The translations under genes and the position numbers were made by a program. Below the pieces are notes generated by a model. It was not told the origin of the DNA. It ran no database searches and worked only from the letters and a program-made list of their open reading frames with translations. Of a stretch of 64,000 bases of DNA, positions 63,226 to 64,000 are shown in pieces; the stretch's first letter is position 1, and each line of letters opens with the position of its first letter. This DNA is from Maritalea myrionectae DSM 19524. Lineage in GTDB: Bacteria; Pseudomonadota; Alphaproteobacteria; Rhizobiales; Devosiaceae. The stretch lies in the NCBI RefSeq assembly GCF_000423365.1, contig NZ_AUHV01000003.1, forward strand, positions 806,001 through 870,000, in the 5' to 3' direction.

Positions 63226-64000
63226 GCTGGTCAGTTGAAAAATTGGCGCCCGCGCTCTTGCTTTCCTGCGCTTTGACCCTGCCGGTGGTTGCGCAAGATA
63301 CGCCACCCGCAGAGCCGCCTGAAAGCAACAGCGAATTAGACAAGGCACAAACCACCGAAACGCCGCACGGTCCGGTTGACGAAGCCTATGGTGCGTTTCA
63401 ACGGGGAATGTATCTCACCGCGCTGGCATTGGCCCTGCCCCGCGCCAAAGAAGATGATGCCGCGGCCCAAACCCTTATCGCAGAGATTTATGCCAATGGC
63501 TTTGGCGTCGATCGAAACCTTGAGCGCGCTGCCGGCTGGTACGAGATTGCCGCCAAAAATGGCGACCCCCATGCCGCATTCCAGCTTGGGCTAATGTATC
63601 AATCCGGCGATGGCGTCAGCCAAGACCGGGAAAAGGCAGCCACATTTATCAAACAAGCCGCAGAGGCGGGGCTGCTCGAAGCCAAATACAATCTGGCACA
63701 GCTGCATATCGAAGGACGATATGTGGAACCCAACCTGTCCTATGCTGCCCAATTGCTCAGCGAAGCCGCGGCGCAAGGACTTGCCGAAGCCCAATATGAT
63801 TTGGGCATTCTGGTGATGGAAGGCGCAGGCGTAGAGCCCGACCCACAACGCGGCGCTGAACTGATTGGCACAGCCGCGAGCAAAGGCCTGATCGCGGCCC
63901 AAATCGAATACGCAACTTTGCTGACTTTGGGCAAGGGCGTGCCTCAGGACTTCAAAACCGCATTTTTATGGTATGAACGTGCCGCACAACAAGGCAACCC
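63222..64000 (+). CDS. exported SEL1-repeat protein, 5' part (cut by window edge)
   Basis: About 259 residues visible. A signal peptide (LAPALLLSCALTLPVVAQD) is followed by a Pro/Glu linker, then SEL1-type repeats of about 36 residues. Typical units are AQTLIAEIYANGFGVDRN, AAFQLGLMYQSGDGV and AKYNLAQLHIEGRYV, continuing to the end of the window. It probably acts as a periplasmic protein-binding scaffold. The start ATG at 63222 overlaps the upstream stop as ATGA. Confidence 0.88.
   Translation, partial: MSWSVEKLAPALLLSCALTLPVVAQDTPPAEPPESNSELDKAQTTETPHGPVDEAYGAFQRGMYLTALALALPRAKEDDAAAQTLIAEIYANGFGVDRNLERAAGWYEIAAKNGDPHAAFQLGLMYQSGDGVSQDREKAATFIKQAAEAGLLEAKYNLAQLHIEGRYVEPNLSYAAQLLSEAAAQGLAEAQYDLGILVMEGAGVEPDPQRGAELIGTAASKGLIAAQIEYATLLTLGKGVPQDFKTAFLWYERAAQQGN

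Noticed and set aside
1-64000. CRISPR arrays, tRNA or rRNA genes, insertion sequences and prophage genes
   Set aside because: I found no regularly spaced repeats, no tRNA-like cloverleaf with a TTCGA loop in the intergenic regions, and no transposase, integrase or phage structural motifs.

Overview
The window reads as ordinary chromosome of an alphaproteobacterium, most likely order Hyphomicrobiales (Rhizobiales). The evidence is gene content and order: chpT next to a cheA-type kinase and eipA (DUF1134); rluD-rpoH; purA followed by a long acidic membrane protein; serC-serA with a serC leader; a yebC-ruvCAB-ybgC-tolQRAB-pal-cpoB-tilS-ftsH-glmM superblock; 6S RNA between zapA and the 5-formyl-THF cyclo-ligase gene; and tkt-gap-pgk...fba. 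GC looks moderate by eye. The genus cannot be fixed from this window; a Devosia/Maritalea-like lineage is only a guess. I see no tRNA, rRNA, insertion sequence, prophage or CRISPR array.

Layout. 1-5091: signalling and envelope genes (cheA 5' part, chpT, a YHS protein, eipA, a membrane coiled-coil protein, a small DUF6476-like protein). 5090-7159: rluD and rpoH. 7172-11971: thiamine region, with a PaiB-like flavoprotein and thiamine pyrophosphokinase divergent from a TPP riboswitch driving thiBPQ. 11973-20862: purA plus acidic protein, an EamA exporter with slyX, serine synthesis (serC leader RNA, serC, terminator, serA) and an outer-membrane beta-barrel. 21029-43713: the conserved DNA-repair/envelope superblock, read on the minus strand and interrupted at many junctions by accessory genes (copper pair, membrane paralogues, Nudix pair, metallophosphoesterase, TetR/DUF418 pair, DODA-like dioxygenase, LysE exporter). 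43796-47873: CPBP protease, sulfide:quinone reductase, and a divergent SDR/TetR pair with a clear operator. 47870-50216: YmdB-like phosphoesterase, 5-FCL, 6S RNA, zapA, DUF4164. 50378-62427: central carbon genes tkt-gap-pgk and fba, separated by a roughly 6.3 kb accessory block (tautomerase, HxlR regulator, two MDR oxidoreductases, a membrane/XRE pair, DUF2306, methyltransferase, DUF4386). 62635-64000: a TenI/ThiE-like protein and a SEL1-repeat protein running off the end.

The most unusual structure is inside the ruv operon. Between ruvA and ruvB lie two diverged paralogous four-helix membrane genes. Between them sits a second copy of the last 25 codons of ruvA, still in frame, with its own ATG, and carrying the ribosome-binding sequence of the second membrane gene. 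It records a tandem duplication of 'ruvA tail + membrane gene'. Other points worth checking are nested inverted repeats at the promoter of the membrane/XRE pair, the paired 14-bp operator arms between the SDR and TetR genes, a BigR/SqrR-like operator before sqr, a strong-SD micro-ORF before tkt, and overlapping divergent start codons of rluD and its neighbour.
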